DNA from: Zhaonella formicivorans
GTDB lineage: Bacteria > Bacillota > DUOV01 > Zhaonellaceae
Length of the DNA stretch: 64,000 nucleotides
Assembly (NCBI RefSeq): GCF_004353525.1
Contig: NZ_CP085524.1
Span: 2,935,001 to 2,999,000, forward strand
Reading direction: 5' to 3'
Positions 40,064-52,216 of the stretch are shown piece by piece (within the stretch, counting starts at the first letter, position 1; the number at the start of each line of letters is the position of its first letter). The translations under genes were made by a program, and so were the position numbers. Under the pieces are notes generated by a model. That model saw only the letters and a program-made list of their open reading frames with translations. It did no database searches and was not told the DNA's origin.

Positions 40064-40723
40064 GTGGGTCAGAAGGTACATCCTAAAGGATTAAGGATCG
40101 GCATTATTAAAGATTGGGATGCCAAGTGGTATGCTGACAGGGACTATGTAGAACTGTTGCACGAAGACCTGAAAGTTCGTCGCTATCTGAAGAAGCGCCT
40201 TTTTGCCGCCGGCGTTTCTACCATAGAGATTGAAAGGGCTGCCAACAGAGTAAAAGTTTCTATTCATACCGCTAAACCAGGTATTGTCATAGGCCGCGGC
40301 GGCACTGAAGTTGAAGCGCTGCGCAAGGAACTGGAAAAAATGACCGGCAAACAAGTTAGCCTAAACATAGTGGAAATTAAGAAGCCGGAAATTGATGCCC
40401 AATTAGTGGCAGAGAATGTTGCTGCCCAGCTGGAAAAAAGGATCTCTTTCCGCAGAGCGATGAAACAGGCAGTGTCTAAGGCAATGAGACTGGGCGCTGA
40501 AGGTATAAAGATTTCTGTTTCAGGAAGACTTGGTGGTGCTGAAATCGCCCGTACCGAATGGTACAGCGAAGGTAAAGTACCCCTTCATACCCTAAGAGCT
40601 GATATTGACTACGGTTTTGCAGAAGCCAACACCACCTACGGCAAGATTGGTGTTAAAGTGTGGGTATATAAAGGGGAAATCCTTCCAGAGGCAAAAAAGG
40701 TCGCTGTAGAAGGGGGCAAGTAA
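40064..40723 (+). CDS. rpsC: 30S ribosomal protein S3
   Basis: 219 aa. [20 protein letters not shown] start; type 2 KH domain with [20 protein letters not shown]. Part of the mRNA entry helicase. GTG 40064 after AAGGAGG; a TTG two codons earlier would overlap rplV. Confidence 0.96.
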   Translation: MGQKVHPKGLRIGIIKDWDAKWYADRDYVELLHEDLKVRRYLKKRLFAAGVSTIEIERAANRVKVSIHTAKPGIVIGRGGTEVEALRKELEKMTGKQVSLNIVEIKKPEIDAQLVAENVAAQLEKRISFRRAMKQAVSKAMRLGAEGIKISVSGRLGGAEIARTEWYSEGKVPLHTLRADIDYGFAEANTTYGKIGVKVWVYKGEILPEAKKVAVEGGK

Positions 40724-40726
40724 ATT

Positions 40727-41161
40727 ATGTTGATGCCAAAAAGAGTCAAGCACCGTAAACAGCACAGGCCCAAACTGACTGGCCGCGCATACAAAGGGAA
40801 CGAAGTTGCATACGGTGAATATGGTTTGCAGGCTTTGGAGCCCGCATGGATCACATCCAGACAAATAGAAGCTGCCCGTATTGCCATGACCCGTTATATC
40901 AAGCGGGGCGGTAAAGTATGGATTAAGATCTTCCCGGACACTCCGATTACGGCCAAGCCGGCTGAAACCAGGATGGGTAGCGGTAAAGGTGCGCCGGAAT
41001 ACTGGGTAGCTGTCGTTAAACCTGGCAGGGTAATGTTTGAACTGGCAGGTGTGGCGGAGGAAGTAGCCAGAGAGGCTATGCGTTTAGCCGCACATAAATT
41101 GCCTATTAAGACTAAATTCGTAAAAAGAGCAGAAGCGGGTGGTGAAGGTAATGAAAGCTAA
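40727..41161 (+). CDS. rplP: 50S ribosomal protein L16
   Basis: 144 aa. [20 protein letters not shown] start and [15 protein letters not shown] 3 nt after rpsC stop; ribosome binding site GGGGG inside rpsC. Overlaps rpmC by 11 bp. Confidence 0.97.
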   Translation: MLMPKRVKHRKQHRPKLTGRAYKGNEVAYGEYGLQALEPAWITSRQIEAARIAMTRYIKRGGKVWIKIFPDTPITAKPAETRMGSGKGAPEYWVAVVKPGRVMFELAGVAEEVAREAMRLAAHKLPIKTKFVKRAEAGGEGNES

Positions 41162-41357
41162 AGAAATCAGAGACTTGACCACAGCTGAAATTTTAAAAAA
41201 AATAGATGACCTAAAACAGGAACTCTTTAATTTGCGTTTTCAACATGCCACCGGCCAACTTGATAACCCTATGCGGATTCGGGAAGTGCGCCGGAGCATA
41301 GCAAAGGCTAAAACGGTTTTAAAGGAAAGAGAACTCAAAGAGGCTAAAGCACTGTAA
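41151..41357 (+). CDS. rpmC: 50S ribosomal protein L29
   Basis: 68 aa. [20 protein letters not shown] and [19 protein letters not shown] typical. ATG 41151 after GGTGGTGAAGG within the rplP end; GTG codons upstream in frame are less likely. Confidence 0.95.
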   Translation: MKAKEIRDLTTAEILKKIDDLKQELFNLRFQHATGQLDNPMRIREVRRSIAKAKTVLKERELKEAKAL

Positions 41358-41385
41358 AGCTAACAGCTGGCAGCTGTCAGCAATG
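41357..41385. repeat. Heptad repeat element 10 (short)
   Basis: AAGCTAACAGCTGGCAGCTG and TCAGCAATG: three units CAGCTGG CAGCTGT CAGCAAT directly after the rpmC stop. Confidence 0.75.
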
Positions 41386-41488
41386 ACTTTAAATAATGGC
41401 AGCTTTATATTGCTTATATTGACGAAGGCAAGAAATAGAGCAAAACGTTTTTAGTATTAAATAAAATCGAGCGAAGGAGGCGAAATCC

Positions 41489-41752
41489 TTGGTAGAAAGA
41501 AATGCTCGTAAAGTAAGAGTGGGTACGGTTGTTAGCAACAAGATGGATAAAACAGTGGTTGTTGCTGTAGAGGACTTTATCCGTCACCCGCTTTATGGAC
41601 GCCGGGTAAAAAATACAAAGAAGTTTAAGGCCCATGATGAAGGCAATGCCTGTGGCATCGGCGATAAAGTGCGTATTATGGAGACCAGGCCCTTAAGCAA
41701 GGATAAGAGATGGCGGGTTGTAGAAATACTGGAGAAAGCTAAGGAACTATAA
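41489..41752 (+). CDS. rpsQ: 30S ribosomal protein S17
   Basis: 87 aa. [20 protein letters not shown] start and [17 protein letters not shown] end. TTG start 8 nt after GAAGGAGG. Separated from rpmC by 131 bp with a short heptad array. Confidence 0.96.
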   Translation: MVERNARKVRVGTVVSNKMDKTVVVAVEDFIRHPLYGRRVKNTKKFKAHDEGNACGIGDKVRIMETRPLSKDKRWRVVEILEKAKEL

Positions 41753-41799
41753 GCAAGAGTCAATTTTCAGGATTACCAGTTGTAAAGGGGGTTAGTCCG

Positions 41800-42168
41800 G
41801 TGATACAACAACAAACTATTCTCAAAGTTGGCGATAATACTGGTGCAAAAAAACTGATGTGCATCCGTGTTATGGGCGGTTCAAAAAGACGGTATGCCAC
41901 AGTTGGTGATGTAATTATCGCTTCAGTAAAGGAAGCAACACCAGGCGGCGTTGTCAAGAAGGGTGACGTAGTCAAGGCGGTAGTGGTACGCACAACAAAA
42001 GAAGTTAAAAGGCCAGACGGTTCGTATATCAGGTTTAATGAGAATGCAGCCGTGATTATTAACGATCAAGGCAACCCGAAAGGTACTCGTATCTTTGGCC
42101 CTGTAGCCAGGGAATTAAGGGAGAAAAACTTTATGAAGATAGTCTCCTTGGCTCCTGAAGTGCTGTAA
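41800..42168 (+). CDS. rplN: 50S ribosomal protein L14
   Basis: 122 aa. [20 protein letters not shown] start, [20 protein letters not shown] end. GTG start after AAAGGGGG. Confidence 0.97.
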   Translation: MIQQQTILKVGDNTGAKKLMCIRVMGGSKRRYATVGDVIIASVKEATPGGVVKKGDVVKAVVVRTTKEVKRPDGSYIRFNENAAVIINDQGNPKGTRIFGPVARELREKNFMKIVSLAPEVL

Positions 42169-42242
42169 GGGTCGGTAGAACGGTTATTCAAAAAACGGCA
42201 TTTAGACAAACGACAAGAACAGTTATTGGAGGTGAACCTGAA

Positions 42243-42569
42243 GTGGCACCAAAAGTTCACGTTAAAAAGGGCGACACAGTGTTGGTAATCACCGGTAAAA
42301 ACGCTGGCAAAAAAGGAAAAGTCTTAACTGTCATTCCTGATAAACAAAGAGTAATTGTAGAGGGCGTCAACGTGGTTAAACGCCACACCAAAGCTAACCA
42401 GAAGATGCCGCAGGGCGGTATTGTGGAAAAAGAAGCTCCTATTTCAAGTTCCAATGTCATGCTCTACTGCACTAAATGCAACAGTCCTACTAGAATTGCG
42501 CATAAGTTTTTGGATGACGGCACTAAAGTAAGATATTGTAAAAAATGCGGTGAAGTCCTGGATAAATAG
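42243..42569 (+). CDS. rplX: 50S ribosomal protein L24
   Basis: 108 aa. KOW motif [20 protein letters not shown], and a C-terminal zinc knuckle CTKC...CKKC (about residues 77-104). Initiates 50S assembly. GTG after GGAGGTGA. Confidence 0.96.
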   Translation: MAPKVHVKKGDTVLVITGKNAGKKGKVLTVIPDKQRVIVEGVNVVKRHTKANQKMPQGGIVEKEAPISSSNVMLYCTKCNSPTRIAHKFLDDGTKVRYCKKCGEVLDK

Positions 42570-42595
42570 GTTGCTGGAAAGGAGGTTGTATAGCC

Positions 42596-43138
42596 ATGGC
42601 AAGGTTAAAAGAGAAATACAATTCGGAAGTTAAACCGGCCCTGATGGAGAAGTTCGGTTATAAAAATATAATGGAAGTTCCCAGATTGGAAAAAGTTGTG
42701 ATTAACATGGGGGTAGGTGAAGCTACCCAAAACCCCAAGGCTTTAGATGGCGCGGTACAGGACCTGACCTTGATAACCGGCCAGAAGCCTATAGTTACCC
42801 GGGCCAAAAAATCTATTGCTGCTTTCAAACTCCGTGCAAATATGCCCATTGGTTGTAAAGTAACCCTTAGGGGCGATAGGATGTACGAGTTTGTAGATAA
42901 GCTCTTTAATGTGGCGCTGCCAAGGGTTCGTGATTTCAGAGGGGTTTCGCCCAAAGGGTTTGACGGTCGTGGCAATTTCACTATGGGCTTAAAGGAACAG
43001 TTGATTTTCCCTGAAATCGATTATGACAAAATCGATAAATTGCGTGGCATGGATATTTCTTTTGTCACTACCGCCAAAAATGACGAAGAGTCCCGCGAGT
43101 TGTTGCGTCTGCTTGGTATGCCTTTTGCTGAAAGATAA
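42596..43138 (+). CDS. rplE: 50S ribosomal protein L5
   Basis: 180 aa. [20 protein letters not shown] and [20 protein letters not shown] typical. Binds 5S rRNA. ATG after AAAGGAGGT. Confidence 0.97.
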   Translation: MARLKEKYNSEVKPALMEKFGYKNIMEVPRLEKVVINMGVGEATQNPKALDGAVQDLTLITGQKPIVTRAKKSIAAFKLRANMPIGCKVTLRGDRMYEFVDKLFNVALPRVRDFRGVSPKGFDGRGNFTMGLKEQLIFPEIDYDKIDKLRGMDISFVTTAKNDEESRELLRLLGMPFAER

Positions 43139-43180
43139 TGTCAAGCCCGTGAAAGCGTTAAAGGAGGGATAAGCGAAAAC

Positions 43181-43366
43181 ATGGCTAAAAAAGCGATGAT
43201 CGTGAAGCAACAAAGAACACCGAAATATAAAGTAAGAGCTTACAACCGCTGCAAAATTTGCGGAAGGCCCCACGCATATTTAAGAAAATTTGGCATGTGC
43301 AGGATTTGTTTCAGAGAACTGGCCTATAAAGGAGAACTACCAGGGGTTACAAAAGCCAGTTGGTAA
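43181..43366 (+). CDS. rpsZ: 30S ribosomal protein S14, type Z
   Basis: 61 aa, the short zinc-binding form: CKIC and CRIC, 16 residues apart, with [18 protein letters not shown] end. ATG after AAAGGAGGG. Confidence 0.96.
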   Translation: MAKKAMIVKQQRTPKYKVRAYNRCKICGRPHAYLRKFGMCRICFRELAYKGELPGVTKASW

Positions 43367-43392
43367 ACGAATAGTGGAAGGGGGTAGAAGGT

Positions 43393-43791
43393 ATGGTTAT
43401 GACTGATCCAATTGCGGATTTTCTGACACGTATCCGCAATGCAAACACTGCATACAAAGAGACAGTTGAGATTCCTGCTTCCAGAATGAAAAAGGCTATG
43501 GCCGAAATTCTGAAAGAAGAAGGGTTCATTAAAGATTACGAATATATTGAGGATGCAAAACAGGGTGTTTTACGGATCTACCTAAAATACGGGCCTAACA
43601 AGGAGAAGGTAATTACCGGTCTGAAAAGAATCAGTAAGCCTGGCTTAAGGGTCTATGCCCGCAAAGATGAAGTGCCGAAAGTGCTCGGCGGGCTCGGCAT
43701 AGCGGTAATTTCCACATCCAAAGGCATTATGACTGATAAAGAAGCAAGAAAAGCAGGCGTAGGCGGCGAGGTAATCTGCTACGTTTGGTAA
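43393..43791 (+). CDS. rpsH: 30S ribosomal protein S8
   Basis: 132 aa. [20 protein letters not shown] start and [23 protein letters not shown] 43393 (8 nt from GAAGGGGG) or the second ATG two codons on. Confidence 0.96.
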   Translation: MVMTDPIADFLTRIRNANTAYKETVEIPASRMKKAMAEILKEEGFIKDYEYIEDAKQGVLRIYLKYGPNKEKVITGLKRISKPGLRVYARKDEVPKVLGGLGIAVISTSKGIMTDKEARKAGVGGEVICYVW

Positions 43792-43828
43792 GTCAAATGA
43801 AACATTACGGCAGTAGGAGGTGCAAACA

Positions 43829-44371
43829 TTGTCTAGGATTGGTAGAGCGCCAATAACTATCCCGGCTGGTGTTGAAGTCAAGATAGACGGCAATGTGGTT
43901 AGTGTTAAAGGACCGAAGGGGACTTTGACCAGGGAATTCCACAAAGATATCAATATTGCTGTAGAAGACGGTCAAATCAAAGTAACTCGTCCTAGCGACA
44001 ACAAAGAGCATCGTTCCCTGCATGGTTTAACAAGAGCATTGTTAAATAACATGGTAGAGGGTGTAACCAAAGGTTTTCAGAAAGGTTTGGAACTGGTTGG
44101 CGTTGGTTACAGGGCAGCAAAACAGGGAAATAAATTAGTATTGACTGTCGGATACAGTCACCCGGTAGAAATGATTCCCGGAGATGGGATTGAAATTGAA
44201 GTTCCCGCTCCTAACAAGGTAATAGTTAAAGGCATTGACAAGGAAAAGGTAGGAGCATTTGCTGCTAATGTCCGTGCTGTAAGAGAGCCTGAACCTTATA
44301 AGGGCAAGGGTATTAAGTACGAGAACGAAGTAATTCGTCGTAAGGTCGGTAAGACCGGAGCGAAGAAATAA
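43829..44371 (+). CDS. rplF: 50S ribosomal protein L6
   Basis: 180 aa. [20 protein letters not shown] start, [19 protein letters not shown] end. TTG 43829 lies 7-9 nt after AGGAGG; the upstream in-frame GTG overlaps that site. Confidence 0.95.
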   Translation: MSRIGRAPITIPAGVEVKIDGNVVSVKGPKGTLTREFHKDINIAVEDGQIKVTRPSDNKEHRSLHGLTRALLNNMVEGVTKGFQKGLELVGVGYRAAKQGNKLVLTVGYSHPVEMIPGDGIEIEVPAPNKVIVKGIDKEKVGAFAANVRAVREPEPYKGKGIKYENEVIRRKVGKTGAKK

Positions 44372-44400
44372 CAACTAACAACTATAAACTAACAACTATT
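44369..44400. repeat. Heptad repeat element 11 (short)
   Basis: AACAACTAACAACTATAAAC and TAACAACTATTG; on the minus strand TAGTTGT TAGTTTA TAGTTGT TAGTTGT. It begins at the rplF stop and runs up to the rplR ribosome binding site. Confidence 0.8.
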
Positions 44401-44419
44401 GATGAAGGGAGTGAATCTG

Positions 44420-44788
44420 ATGTTTAAAAGACCGGATAAAAACACCTTGCGGGCTAAAAAACATTTGCGGGTACGTAAGAAAATCAGCGGAACGCCGGAA
44501 CGTCCGAGACTATGTGTTTACCGCAGTTCAAATAACATTTATGCGCAGATCATTGATGATACCAAGGGGCACACTTTGGTTGCCGCTTCATCAATAGATC
44601 CTGCTTTAAAAGGAAAACTGGAGTCCGGTGGCAATATAGATGCGGCTAAAGAGGTTGGCAAGCTGGTGGCGGAAAAAGCTATTGCCAAAGGCATAAAAGC
44701 AGTTGTATTCGATCGGGGCGGTTATCTGTATCATGGCAGGGTTGCTGCTTTAGCAGAGGGTGCCAGAGAAGGCGGTCTGGAGTTTTAA
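44420..44788 (+). CDS. rplR: 50S ribosomal protein L18
   Basis: 122 aa. [20 protein letters not shown] and [20 protein letters not shown]. Binds 5S rRNA with L5. ATG 44420 after AAGGGAGTG; upstream ATGs in frame are inferior. Confidence 0.96.
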   Translation: MFKRPDKNTLRAKKHLRVRKKISGTPERPRLCVYRSSNNIYAQIIDDTKGHTLVAASSIDPALKGKLESGGNIDAAKEVGKLVAEKAIAKGIKAVVFDRGGYLYHGRVAALAEGAREGGLEF

Positions 44789-44814
44789 GAAAGTGACAAA
44801 GGAGGGAAAAGATA

Positions 44815-45312
44815 GTGCGCATTGATGCACGCGACCTGGATTTAAGTGAAAAGGTTGTCAGTATCAAACGGGTAGCTAAGGTAGTTAAAGGCGGTCGCCG
44901 CTTTAGTTTTAGCGCTTTAGTTGTGGTTGGAGACGGAAATGGTCATGTGGGAGCAGGTTTAGGTAAGGCCTCGGAAGTTCCTGAAGCAATCCGCAAAGGG
45001 GTGGAAGATGCCAAGAAAAACCTAATTAAAGTACCCATAGTTGGTACCACTATTCCGCATGATGTTATTGGCAAATTCGGTGCCGGCGCAGTGCTCTTGA
45101 AACCTGCATCCGAAGGTACTGGCGTAATTGCCGGCGGACCAGCCCGGGCCGTACTGGAGTTAGCCGGTATTAGAGATATTTTGACGAAATCACTTGGTTC
45201 TTCCAACGCAAACAACATGGTATACGCTACGATTGAAGGCCTAAAGAGCTTGAAACGGGCGGAAGAGGTTGCAAAACTTCGCGGAAAAACTGTGGAAGAA
45301 CTATTAGGTTAG
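44815..45312 (+). CDS. rpsE: 30S ribosomal protein S5
   Basis: 165 aa. Double-stranded RNA-binding-like N-domain ([20 protein letters not shown]) and [20 protein letters not shown]. Fidelity protein. GTG after AAAGGAGGG. Confidence 0.97.
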   Translation: MRIDARDLDLSEKVVSIKRVAKVVKGGRRFSFSALVVVGDGNGHVGAGLGKASEVPEAIRKGVEDAKKNLIKVPIVGTTIPHDVIGKFGAGAVLLKPASEGTGVIAGGPARAVLELAGIRDILTKSLGSSNANNMVYATIEGLKSLKRAEEVAKLRGKTVEELLG

Positions 45313-45323
45313 GAGGTATAGCA

Positions 45324-45512
45324 GTGGCTAAGAAGCTAAAGATTACGCTTGTGCGTAGCCTAATAGGTCGTCCAGAGAGCCAGAGGCAGACAGCCAGGGC
45401 TCTTGGTTTAACCAAACTGCATAGCAGCGTAATCCACGAAGATACTCCGGATATCCGTGGTAAAGTTACCAAGCTTACTCACCTGTTGGACGTAGAAGAA
45501 ATCGACGCGTAG
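45324..45512 (+). CDS. rpmD: 50S ribosomal protein L30
   Basis: 62 aa. [20 protein letters not shown] and [23 protein letters not shown] after AGGAGG, 11 nt from rpsE. Confidence 0.95.
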   Translation: MAKKLKITLVRSLIGRPESQRQTARALGLTKLHSSVIHEDTPDIRGKVTKLTHLLDVEEIDA

Positions 45513-45527
45513 AAGGAGGTGTAATCC

Positions 45528-45968
45528 ATGAAACTTCATGAACTGAAGCCAGCAGAAGGTTCTCGCAAAGCGCCGACTCGCGTGGGCAGAGGAATCGGCT
45601 CCGGGCTTGGCAAGACATCCGGTCGTGGCCATAAAGGTCAAAAAGCAAGAAGTGGCGGCGGTGTCAGACCTGGCTTTGAGGGCGGCCAAATGCCGTTACA
45701 TCGCCGGTTGCCCAAGAGAGGATTTACCAATATCTTCAAAAAAGAAATTGTCAACATCAATGTAGATGTTTTAAACCGCTTCGATAACGGGACTGTGGTT
45801 ACACCAGAACTGCTCAAAGAACAGGGCATAATTAAAAGTGTAAAAGATGGCTTAAAAATTTTAGGCGAGGGGAACGTGGAGAAGGCTTTAACTGTAAAAG
45901 CCCATGGTTTTAGCAAGGCAGCTGTCGAAAAAATTGAGGCAGCCGGCGGAAAAGCAGAGGTGATCTAA
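45528..45968 (+). CDS. rplO: 50S ribosomal protein L15
   Basis: 146 aa. Glycine-rich basic N-terminus ([20 protein letters not shown]) and [20 protein letters not shown] after AGAAGGAGGTG. Its stop abuts the secY start. Confidence 0.97.
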   Translation: MKLHELKPAEGSRKAPTRVGRGIGSGLGKTSGRGHKGQKARSGGGVRPGFEGGQMPLHRRLPKRGFTNIFKKEIVNINVDVLNRFDNGTVVTPELLKEQGIIKSVKDGLKILGEGNVEKALTVKAHGFSKAAVEKIEAAGGKAEVI

Positions 45969-47222
45969 GTGCTTGAAACCCTTCGTAGTGCTGTTAAGGT
46001 TGCTGAATTAAGACAGAAGATAGTTTTTACCTTGCTAATGTTTTTGATTTTCCGTTTGGGCGCTCATATTCCGGTACCCGGCATCAACGATGAAGTCTTA
46101 AAGCAAATGATGCAAAATAACCTTTTTGGTTTTTTTGACATCGTTTCCGGTGGCGCTTTTAAGAAATTTACCATCTTTGCCATGGGAATCATGCCCTACA
46201 TCAACTCCTCAATTATTATGCAGCTTTTAACCGTGGTCATACCGGCTCTGGAAAGGCTGGCGAAAGAAGGAGAAGAGGGCAGAAAAAAAATCGTGCAGTA
46301 CACCCGCTACGGCACTGTTATTTTAGGGCTCATTCAGGCTATTGGGATGACCTTCTACCTGCGCGGTGCGCTGCTCAACCCCGGGATTACTTCTTATGTA
46401 GTGATTGTCCTTTCCTTGACAGCAGGTACGGCATTTTTAATGTGGTTGGGTGAGTTGATCACTGAGAAAGGTATAGGAAACGGTATTTCCCTGATCATTT
46501 TTGCGGGTATCGTATCGCGGATACCTTCCGGGGCGTATGCCATGTACCAGTATGTTAGCTCCGGTGAAGTTAGCATTTTTGCGGTAATAGGATTCTTAAT
46601 CGTGGCGGTTGTGGTAATTGCAGGGGTAGTAGCTATCCATGAAGGGCAAAGAAAAATTCCGGTACAATATGCGAAACGGGTTGTAGGACGAAGGGTCTAC
46701 GGAGGACAAAGCACCCACATTCCCTTAAAAGTCAACCAGGCGGGCGTAATTCCGGTTATTTTTGCTATGTCGATCTTGTTATTCCCTTCGACTGTAGCGT
46801 CCTGGTTCCCTAACAACGGTTTTGCCCAAGCCGTGGTTAGATTTTTTGATTTTCGTTCAATTTGGTATATGCTCATTTATGCCTTATTGATTATCTTTTT
46901 CACCTATTTTTACACTGCTGTTACATTCAATCCCATGGATGTAGCAGAAAACATGAAAAAGTATGGCGGCTTCATTCCCGGCTTACGCCCGGGACGCCCT
47001 ACTGCGGAGTATATTGAAAAAGTTTTAAGCCGGGTAACTTTGGCTGGGGCAATCTTTTTAGCCTTCATTGCGCTTCTTCCAAACATTTTGTTTGCTACCA
47101 CCGGTCTGAACCTGCAGTTTGGAGGAACCGGGCTATTGATTGTAGTCGGTGTAGCACTTGAAACTATGAAGCAGTTGGAATCACACCTCTTGATGAGACA
47201 CTACCAGGGCTTTATGAAGTAG
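45969..47222 (+). CDS. secY: Preprotein translocase subunit SecY
   Basis: 417 aa, ten membrane helices. Landmarks: RLGAHIPVPGIN near TM1, GIMPYINSSIIMQL in TM2, GNGISLIIFAGI in TM4, and QYAKRVVGRRVYGGQSTHIP in the cytoplasmic loop before TM7. Pore of the Sec translocon. GTG start immediately after the rplO stop, so translation is likely coupled. Confidence 0.97.
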   Translation: MLETLRSAVKVAELRQKIVFTLLMFLIFRLGAHIPVPGINDEVLKQMMQNNLFGFFDIVSGGAFKKFTIFAMGIMPYINSSIIMQLLTVVIPALERLAKEGEEGRKKIVQYTRYGTVILGLIQAIGMTFYLRGALLNPGITSYVVIVLSLTAGTAFLMWLGELITEKGIGNGISLIIFAGIVSRIPSGAYAMYQYVSSGEVSIFAVIGFLIVAVVVIAGVVAIHEGQRKIPVQYAKRVVGRRVYGGQSTHIPLKVNQAGVIPVIFAMSILLFPSTVASWFPNNGFAQAVVRFFDFRSIWYMLIYALLIIFFTYFYTAVTFNPMDVAENMKKYGGFIPGLRPGRPTAEYIEKVLSRVTLAGAIFLAFIALLPNILFATTGLNLQFGGTGLLIVVGVALETMKQLESHLLMRHYQGFMK

Positions 47223-47225
47223 TGA

Positions 47226-48697
<1,472 letters not shown>

Positions 48698-48725
48698 GCT
48701 TGTCTTACAAAGCGGGGGTGCGAGC

Positions 48726-49025
48726 ATGGTTGAAGGACTGCGACTGGGGCAGTTAGTTCATTCCACAGCAGGTCGCGACAAAGACAGGGTATTTTTAATA
48801 GTAGCGTTATCAGGTGACTCTTTTGCCTACCTAGCAGATGGTGATTTGCGCAAAATCAACAATCCCAAAAAGAAAAATATTAAGCACTTACAGGCCACCA
48901 AACTGGTTGCCGACACCATCGCAGATAAATTGAAAAACGGTGAGGCTGTTAATAACGCTGAAATCCGTAAAGCTATAGCTGATCTTATAAGTGCAAAAGT
49001 TGACACCGCTGGACAAGGAGGTTGA
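48726..49025 (+). CDS. KOW-domain RNA-binding protein (L14e-like)
   Basis: 99 aa. The first ~55 residues ([20 protein letters not shown], then [13 protein letters not shown]) match the small KOW/L14e-type proteins found between map and infA in Clostridia; the last 40 residues are helical and charged. Function unknown; RNA or ribosome binding is inferred. ATG after GCGGGGG; its stop is 4 nt before infA. Confidence 0.8.
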   Translation: MVEGLRLGQLVHSTAGRDKDRVFLIVALSGDSFAYLADGDLRKINNPKKKNIKHLQATKLVADTIADKLKNGEAVNNAEIRKAIADLISAKVDTAGQGG

Positions 49026-49029
49026 TCGT

Positions 49030-49248
49030 GTGTCCAAACAGGATGTGATTGAAGTTGAAGGCAGGGTTTTGGAGCCGCTTCCCAACGCCATGTTTAAGGT
49101 GGAATTGGATAACGGACATAAAGTTCTTGCCCATGTTTCAGGCAAAATCAGAATGAATTTCATCCGGATTCTCCCTGGGGATAGAGTTACAGTAGAGCTG
49201 TCGCCTTATGATTTGACCAGAGGTAGAATCGTTTATCGCTTCAAATAA
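49030..49248 (+). CDS. infA: Translation initiation factor IF-1
   Basis: 72 aa, exact family length. [20 protein letters not shown] and [19 protein letters not shown] make the S1/OB fold. GTG 49030 after AAGGAGG; the longer frame from 48991 would overlap the KOW gene. Confidence 0.96.
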   Translation: MSKQDVIEVEGRVLEPLPNAMFKVELDNGHKVLAHVSGKIRMNFIRILPGDRVTVELSPYDLTRGRIVYRFK

Positions 49249-49297
49249 AGTAAAATCGCAAGGAAGCTAGTGGGCTTATTGCAAAGGAGGGTTTTAA

Positions 49298-49411
49298 ATG
49301 AAAGTAAAACCGTCGGTGAAACCCATCTGTGAAAAATGTAAAATAATCAAGAGGAAAGGCCGGGTAATGGTTATCTGCGAAACTCCTAAGCACAAGCAGA
49401 AACAAGGCTAA
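49298..49411 (+). CDS. rpmJ: 50S ribosomal protein L36
   Basis: 37 aa: [20 protein letters not shown], then [17 protein letters not shown]. The CXXC...C...H zinc set is complete. ATG after AAAGGAGGG. Confidence 0.96.
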   Translation: MKVKPSVKPICEKCKIIKRKGRVMVICETPKHKQKQG

Positions 49412-49413
49412 TC

Positions 49414-49497
49414 TAGCTATCAGCCACCAGCTATCGGCCATCAGCAATTAAAATGTTTAAGCTAACGGCTGAAAGCTGCAAGCTGACAGCTGACCTG
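49414..49497. repeat. Heptad repeat element 12
   Basis: TAGCTAT CAGCCAC CAGCTAT CGGCCAT CAGCAAT on the left; right arm from about 49459, AAGCTAACGGCTGAAAGCTG and on. Inverted arms immediately after rpmJ. Confidence 0.87.
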
Positions 49498-49512
49498 TAA
49501 GAATTGCAGTAT

Positions 49513-49567
49513 TAGCTTGTCCGGCGCGGCTGCCCGGGTTTTGCCCGGATCCGGACAAGTTAAGCTA
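49513..49567 (+). promoter_or_regulatory. Strong hairpin in the rpmJ-rpsM gap
   Basis: CTTGTCCGG (49516-49524) pairs with CCGGACAAG (49551-49559), with a second stem CCGGG/CCCGG inside and TAGC/GCTA outside. No T-run. It might be a leader structure or processing site for the alpha operon; I do not recognise a family. Confidence 0.5.
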
Positions 49568-49622
49568 TATCCCGGTGTTGGGCCGATGCAATAATTGTGC
49601 GTATACATTGGGAGAGAAAAGG

Positions 49623-49703
49623 ATGCTGGTTGTTTGCTGTAAGAAAGTAAATCTCGATCCGGTTGTGTTTACCCTCAAGCAACTGGTTGAAACTAACAAC
49701 TAA
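49623..49703 (+). CDS. Possible 26-aa small ORF upstream of rpsM
   Basis: ATG with GGGAGAGAAAAGG just before it; reads MLVVCCKKVNLDPVVFTLKQ and LVETNN. The stop is supplied by heptad repeat 13, so it may be the remains of a longer gene, a leader peptide, or chance. No family recognised. Confidence 0.25.
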   Translation: MLVVCCKKVNLDPVVFTLKQLVETNN

Positions 49704-49728
49704 AAACTAACAACTGGCAACTGACCTG
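49688..49728. repeat. Heptad repeat element 13 (single arm)
   Basis: GAAACTAACAACTAAAAACT and AACAACTGGCAACTGACC: minus-strand units of the CAGTTGC / TAGTTTT / TAGTTGT type, 36 bp before rpsM. Confidence 0.8.
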
Positions 49729-49764
49729 AAATAGAACTACTAAGTAAAATGGAGGTGTAGCTTA

Positions 49765-50136
49765 ATGGCACGTATTTCCGGTGTAGATTTACCCCGGGAT
49801 AAGCGGATAGAGATCGCCCTTACCTATATCTATGGTATTGGGAAGCCGACCGCTCAAGAGATCTTAGCCCGTACCGGAATTAACCCCGATACAAGGGTGC
49901 GGGATTTAACTGAAGATGAGGTTGCAAAGCTGCGTGAAGTTATTGATAAGAACTATGTGGTGGAAGGGGACTTACGCCGTGAAGTTTCCCTCAATATTAA
50001 GCGTTTGATTGAAATTGGGTCTTATAGGGGCCTGCGTCATCGCCGGGGTTTACCGGTCCGGGGACAGCGCACTAAGACTAATGCCAGAACAAGAAAAGGT
50101 CCGAGACGGACTGTGGGTGTAAAACGTAAGAAGTAA
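49765..50136 (+). CDS. rpsM: 30S ribosomal protein S13
   Basis: 123 aa. [20 protein letters not shown] start, [20 protein letters not shown] end. ATG after GGAGGTG. Opens the alpha cluster after a 353-bp gap filled by repeats 12 and 13 and a hairpin. Confidence 0.97.
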   Translation: MARISGVDLPRDKRIEIALTYIYGIGKPTAQEILARTGINPDTRVRDLTEDEVAKLREVIDKNYVVEGDLRREVSLNIKRLIEIGSYRGLRHRRGLPVRGQRTKTNARTRKGPRRTVGVKRKK

Positions 50137-50168
50137 TATGTCACAAAACGAAAGGGGGATAATGATTA

Positions 50169-50558
50169 ATGGCAAAGAGGCCAACCCGCACGAGAAGAAG
50201 AGACCGTAAAAACATTGAAAATGGTGTTGCCCATATTAAATCCACTTTCAACAATACAATCGTTACTATTACCGATAAAGCCGGAAATGCTATTTCCTGG
50301 GCCAGTGCAGGCGGCGTAGGATTTAAAGGATCAAGAAAAAGCACTCCTTTTGCCGCCCAGATGGCTGCCGAGCAAGCTGCTAAAGCAGCTATGGAGCATG
50401 GCTTAAAAGAAGTTGAATGCTATGTAAAAGGACCTGGTGCCGGACGGGAAGCGGCAATCAGATCCCTTCAGGCAGCAGGTCTGGAAGTGAGCATGATCAA
50501 AGATGTTACCCCTATTCCACATAACGGCTGCAGACCGCCGAAGCGCAGAAGAGTATAG
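50169..50558 (+). CDS. rpsK: 30S ribosomal protein S11
   Basis: 129 aa. [20 protein letters not shown] and [18 protein letters not shown] end. ATG after AAAGGGGG. Confidence 0.97.
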   Translation: MAKRPTRTRRRDRKNIENGVAHIKSTFNNTIVTITDKAGNAISWASAGGVGFKGSRKSTPFAAQMAAEQAAKAAMEHGLKEVECYVKGPGAGREAAIRSLQAAGLEVSMIKDVTPIPHNGCRPPKRRRV

Positions 50559-50572
50559 GAGGTGTATAAAGG

Positions 50573-51199
50573 TTGGCAAGATATAAAGAAGCCGTTTGCC
50601 GGCTATGTCGCCGGGAAGGAACAAAATTATATCTTAAGGGAGACCGCTGCTATTCTGACAAGTGTGCAGTAGACAGAAGGGCTTATGCCCCCGGACAGCA
50701 CGGACAGAGCAGAAAGAAGCAGTCTGAATATGGCATTCAGCTGAGGGAAAAGCAAAAAGCCCGTAGGATTTATGGTGTCCTGGAGAAACAATTCAGAAAT
50801 TATTTTGAGAAAGCAGACCGGCAAAAAGGGGTTACCGGTGAGAATCTATTGCGCCTATTAGAAAGACGCCTTGATAATGTAGTTTACCGCTTGGGTTTTG
50901 CCAGCTCCAGACCCGAGGCACGCCAACTGGTTAGACACGCGCACTTTACAGTTAACGGTAAGAAAGTAAATATTCCCTCTTACCAAGTGCGTGTGGGCGA
51001 TGAGATCGCGGTAAAAGAAGGCAGCATCAGTTTAGAGAAGTTCAAGGAACTGGCAGAATTAGCTGCCCATAAGACTCCGCCGGCATGGTTAGAGGTTGAT
51101 GCTAAAGCCTTGCGGGGCAGGGTCGTAGCCCTTCCATCCAGAGAAGATATAGATATCCCGGTGGAAGAACACTTAATTGTCGAGTTGTATTCCAAATAA
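50573..51199 (+). CDS. rpsD: 30S ribosomal protein S4
   Basis: 208 aa. Zinc knuckle CRLC...CYSDKC near the N-terminus (C+ form), S4 RNA-binding domain from [23 protein letters not shown] start after AGGAGGTG. Assembly initiator. Confidence 0.96.
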   Translation: MARYKEAVCRLCRREGTKLYLKGDRCYSDKCAVDRRAYAPGQHGQSRKKQSEYGIQLREKQKARRIYGVLEKQFRNYFEKADRQKGVTGENLLRLLERRLDNVVYRLGFASSRPEARQLVRHAHFTVNGKKVNIPSYQVRVGDEIAVKEGSISLEKFKELAELAAHKTPPAWLEVDAKALRGRVVALPSREDIDIPVEEHLIVELYSK

Positions 51200-51251
51200 T
51201 GTCCATTGGGGTTCTTGAAAGAAAGGCTCAGGTCTCGGAAGGAGGGTATTT

Positions 51252-52199
51252 ATGTTAGAAATCGAAAAACCGAAGATTGAATGTGTCGAGCGGAGTGAGG
51301 ATAATAGGTACGGCAAGTTTGTGGTGGAGCCCCTGGAAAGGGGTTACGGCATCACGTTGGGCAATTCCCTCCGGAGGATCCTGCTTTCATCTCTGCCCGG
51401 CGCAGCAGTTACTTCCATTAAAATTGATGGCGTACTTCATGAGTTTTCCACAATACCGGGCGTAGTAGAAGATACAACAGATATTATTCTTAATTTGAAG
51501 TCGTTATCCATTAAGCTTCATACCGATGAGCCGGTAACAGTGCGAATTGAAGCAGAGGGAGAGGGAGAAGTTACTGCTGGCGACATCATAGCTAACGCTG
51601 ATGTAGAGATTTTGAACCCTGACCTGCATATAGCTACCTTGGATAAAGACGGCAGGCTGTTTATGGATATTGTGATCGAAAAAGGCCGGGGCTATGTACC
51701 AGCTGAAAAAAATAAAAAAGAGGAGCAGGTTATCGGAGTGATTCCGGTTGACTCTCTATTTACTCCGGTCTTACGCGTAAACTATACTGTAGAAGATACA
51801 CGTGTAGGTCAGATTACAGACTATGATAAACTAACTTTGGAAGTTTGGACAGATGGGAGCATTGCCCCCGATGAGGCTGTTAGCTCCTCTGCCAAGATTC
51901 TAAACGACCATCTGAAACTTTTCATGGGCTTAACGGAAAAAATAAGCGACGAAGTTACGATGGTGGAAAAAGAAGAAGAGAAGAAGGATAAGCTTCTGGA
52001 GATGACCATTGAGGAACTGGACCTATCAGTTCGTTCCTACAATTGTCTAAAACGGGCCGGTATCAATACTGTGGAAGAATTGATCCAGCGGACCGAAGAA
52101 GACATGATGAAGGTTAGAAACTTGGGACGCAAGTCTTTGGAAGAAGTACAACAAAAGCTTGCGGAATTGAATCTCTCATTACGCAAGTCAGATGAGTAG
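51252..52199 (+). CDS. rpoA: RNA polymerase alpha subunit
   Basis: 315 aa. N-terminal dimerisation domain with [21 protein letters not shown]-terminal domain from [20 protein letters not shown] with NLGRKSLEE for UP-element and activator contacts. ATG after GGAAGGAGGG. Confidence 0.98.
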   Translation: MLEIEKPKIECVERSEDNRYGKFVVEPLERGYGITLGNSLRRILLSSLPGAAVTSIKIDGVLHEFSTIPGVVEDTTDIILNLKSLSIKLHTDEPVTVRIEAEGEGEVTAGDIIANADVEILNPDLHIATLDKDGRLFMDIVIEKGRGYVPAEKNKKEEQVIGVIPVDSLFTPVLRVNYTVEDTRVGQITDYDKLTLEVWTDGSIAPDEAVSSSAKILNDHLKLFMGLTEKISDEVTMVEKEEEKKDKLLEMTIEELDLSVRSYNCLKRAGINTVEELIQRTEEDMMKVRNLGRKSLEEVQQKLAELNLSLRKSDE

Positions 52200-52216
52200 A
52201 AAAGGAGGGTCGGACC

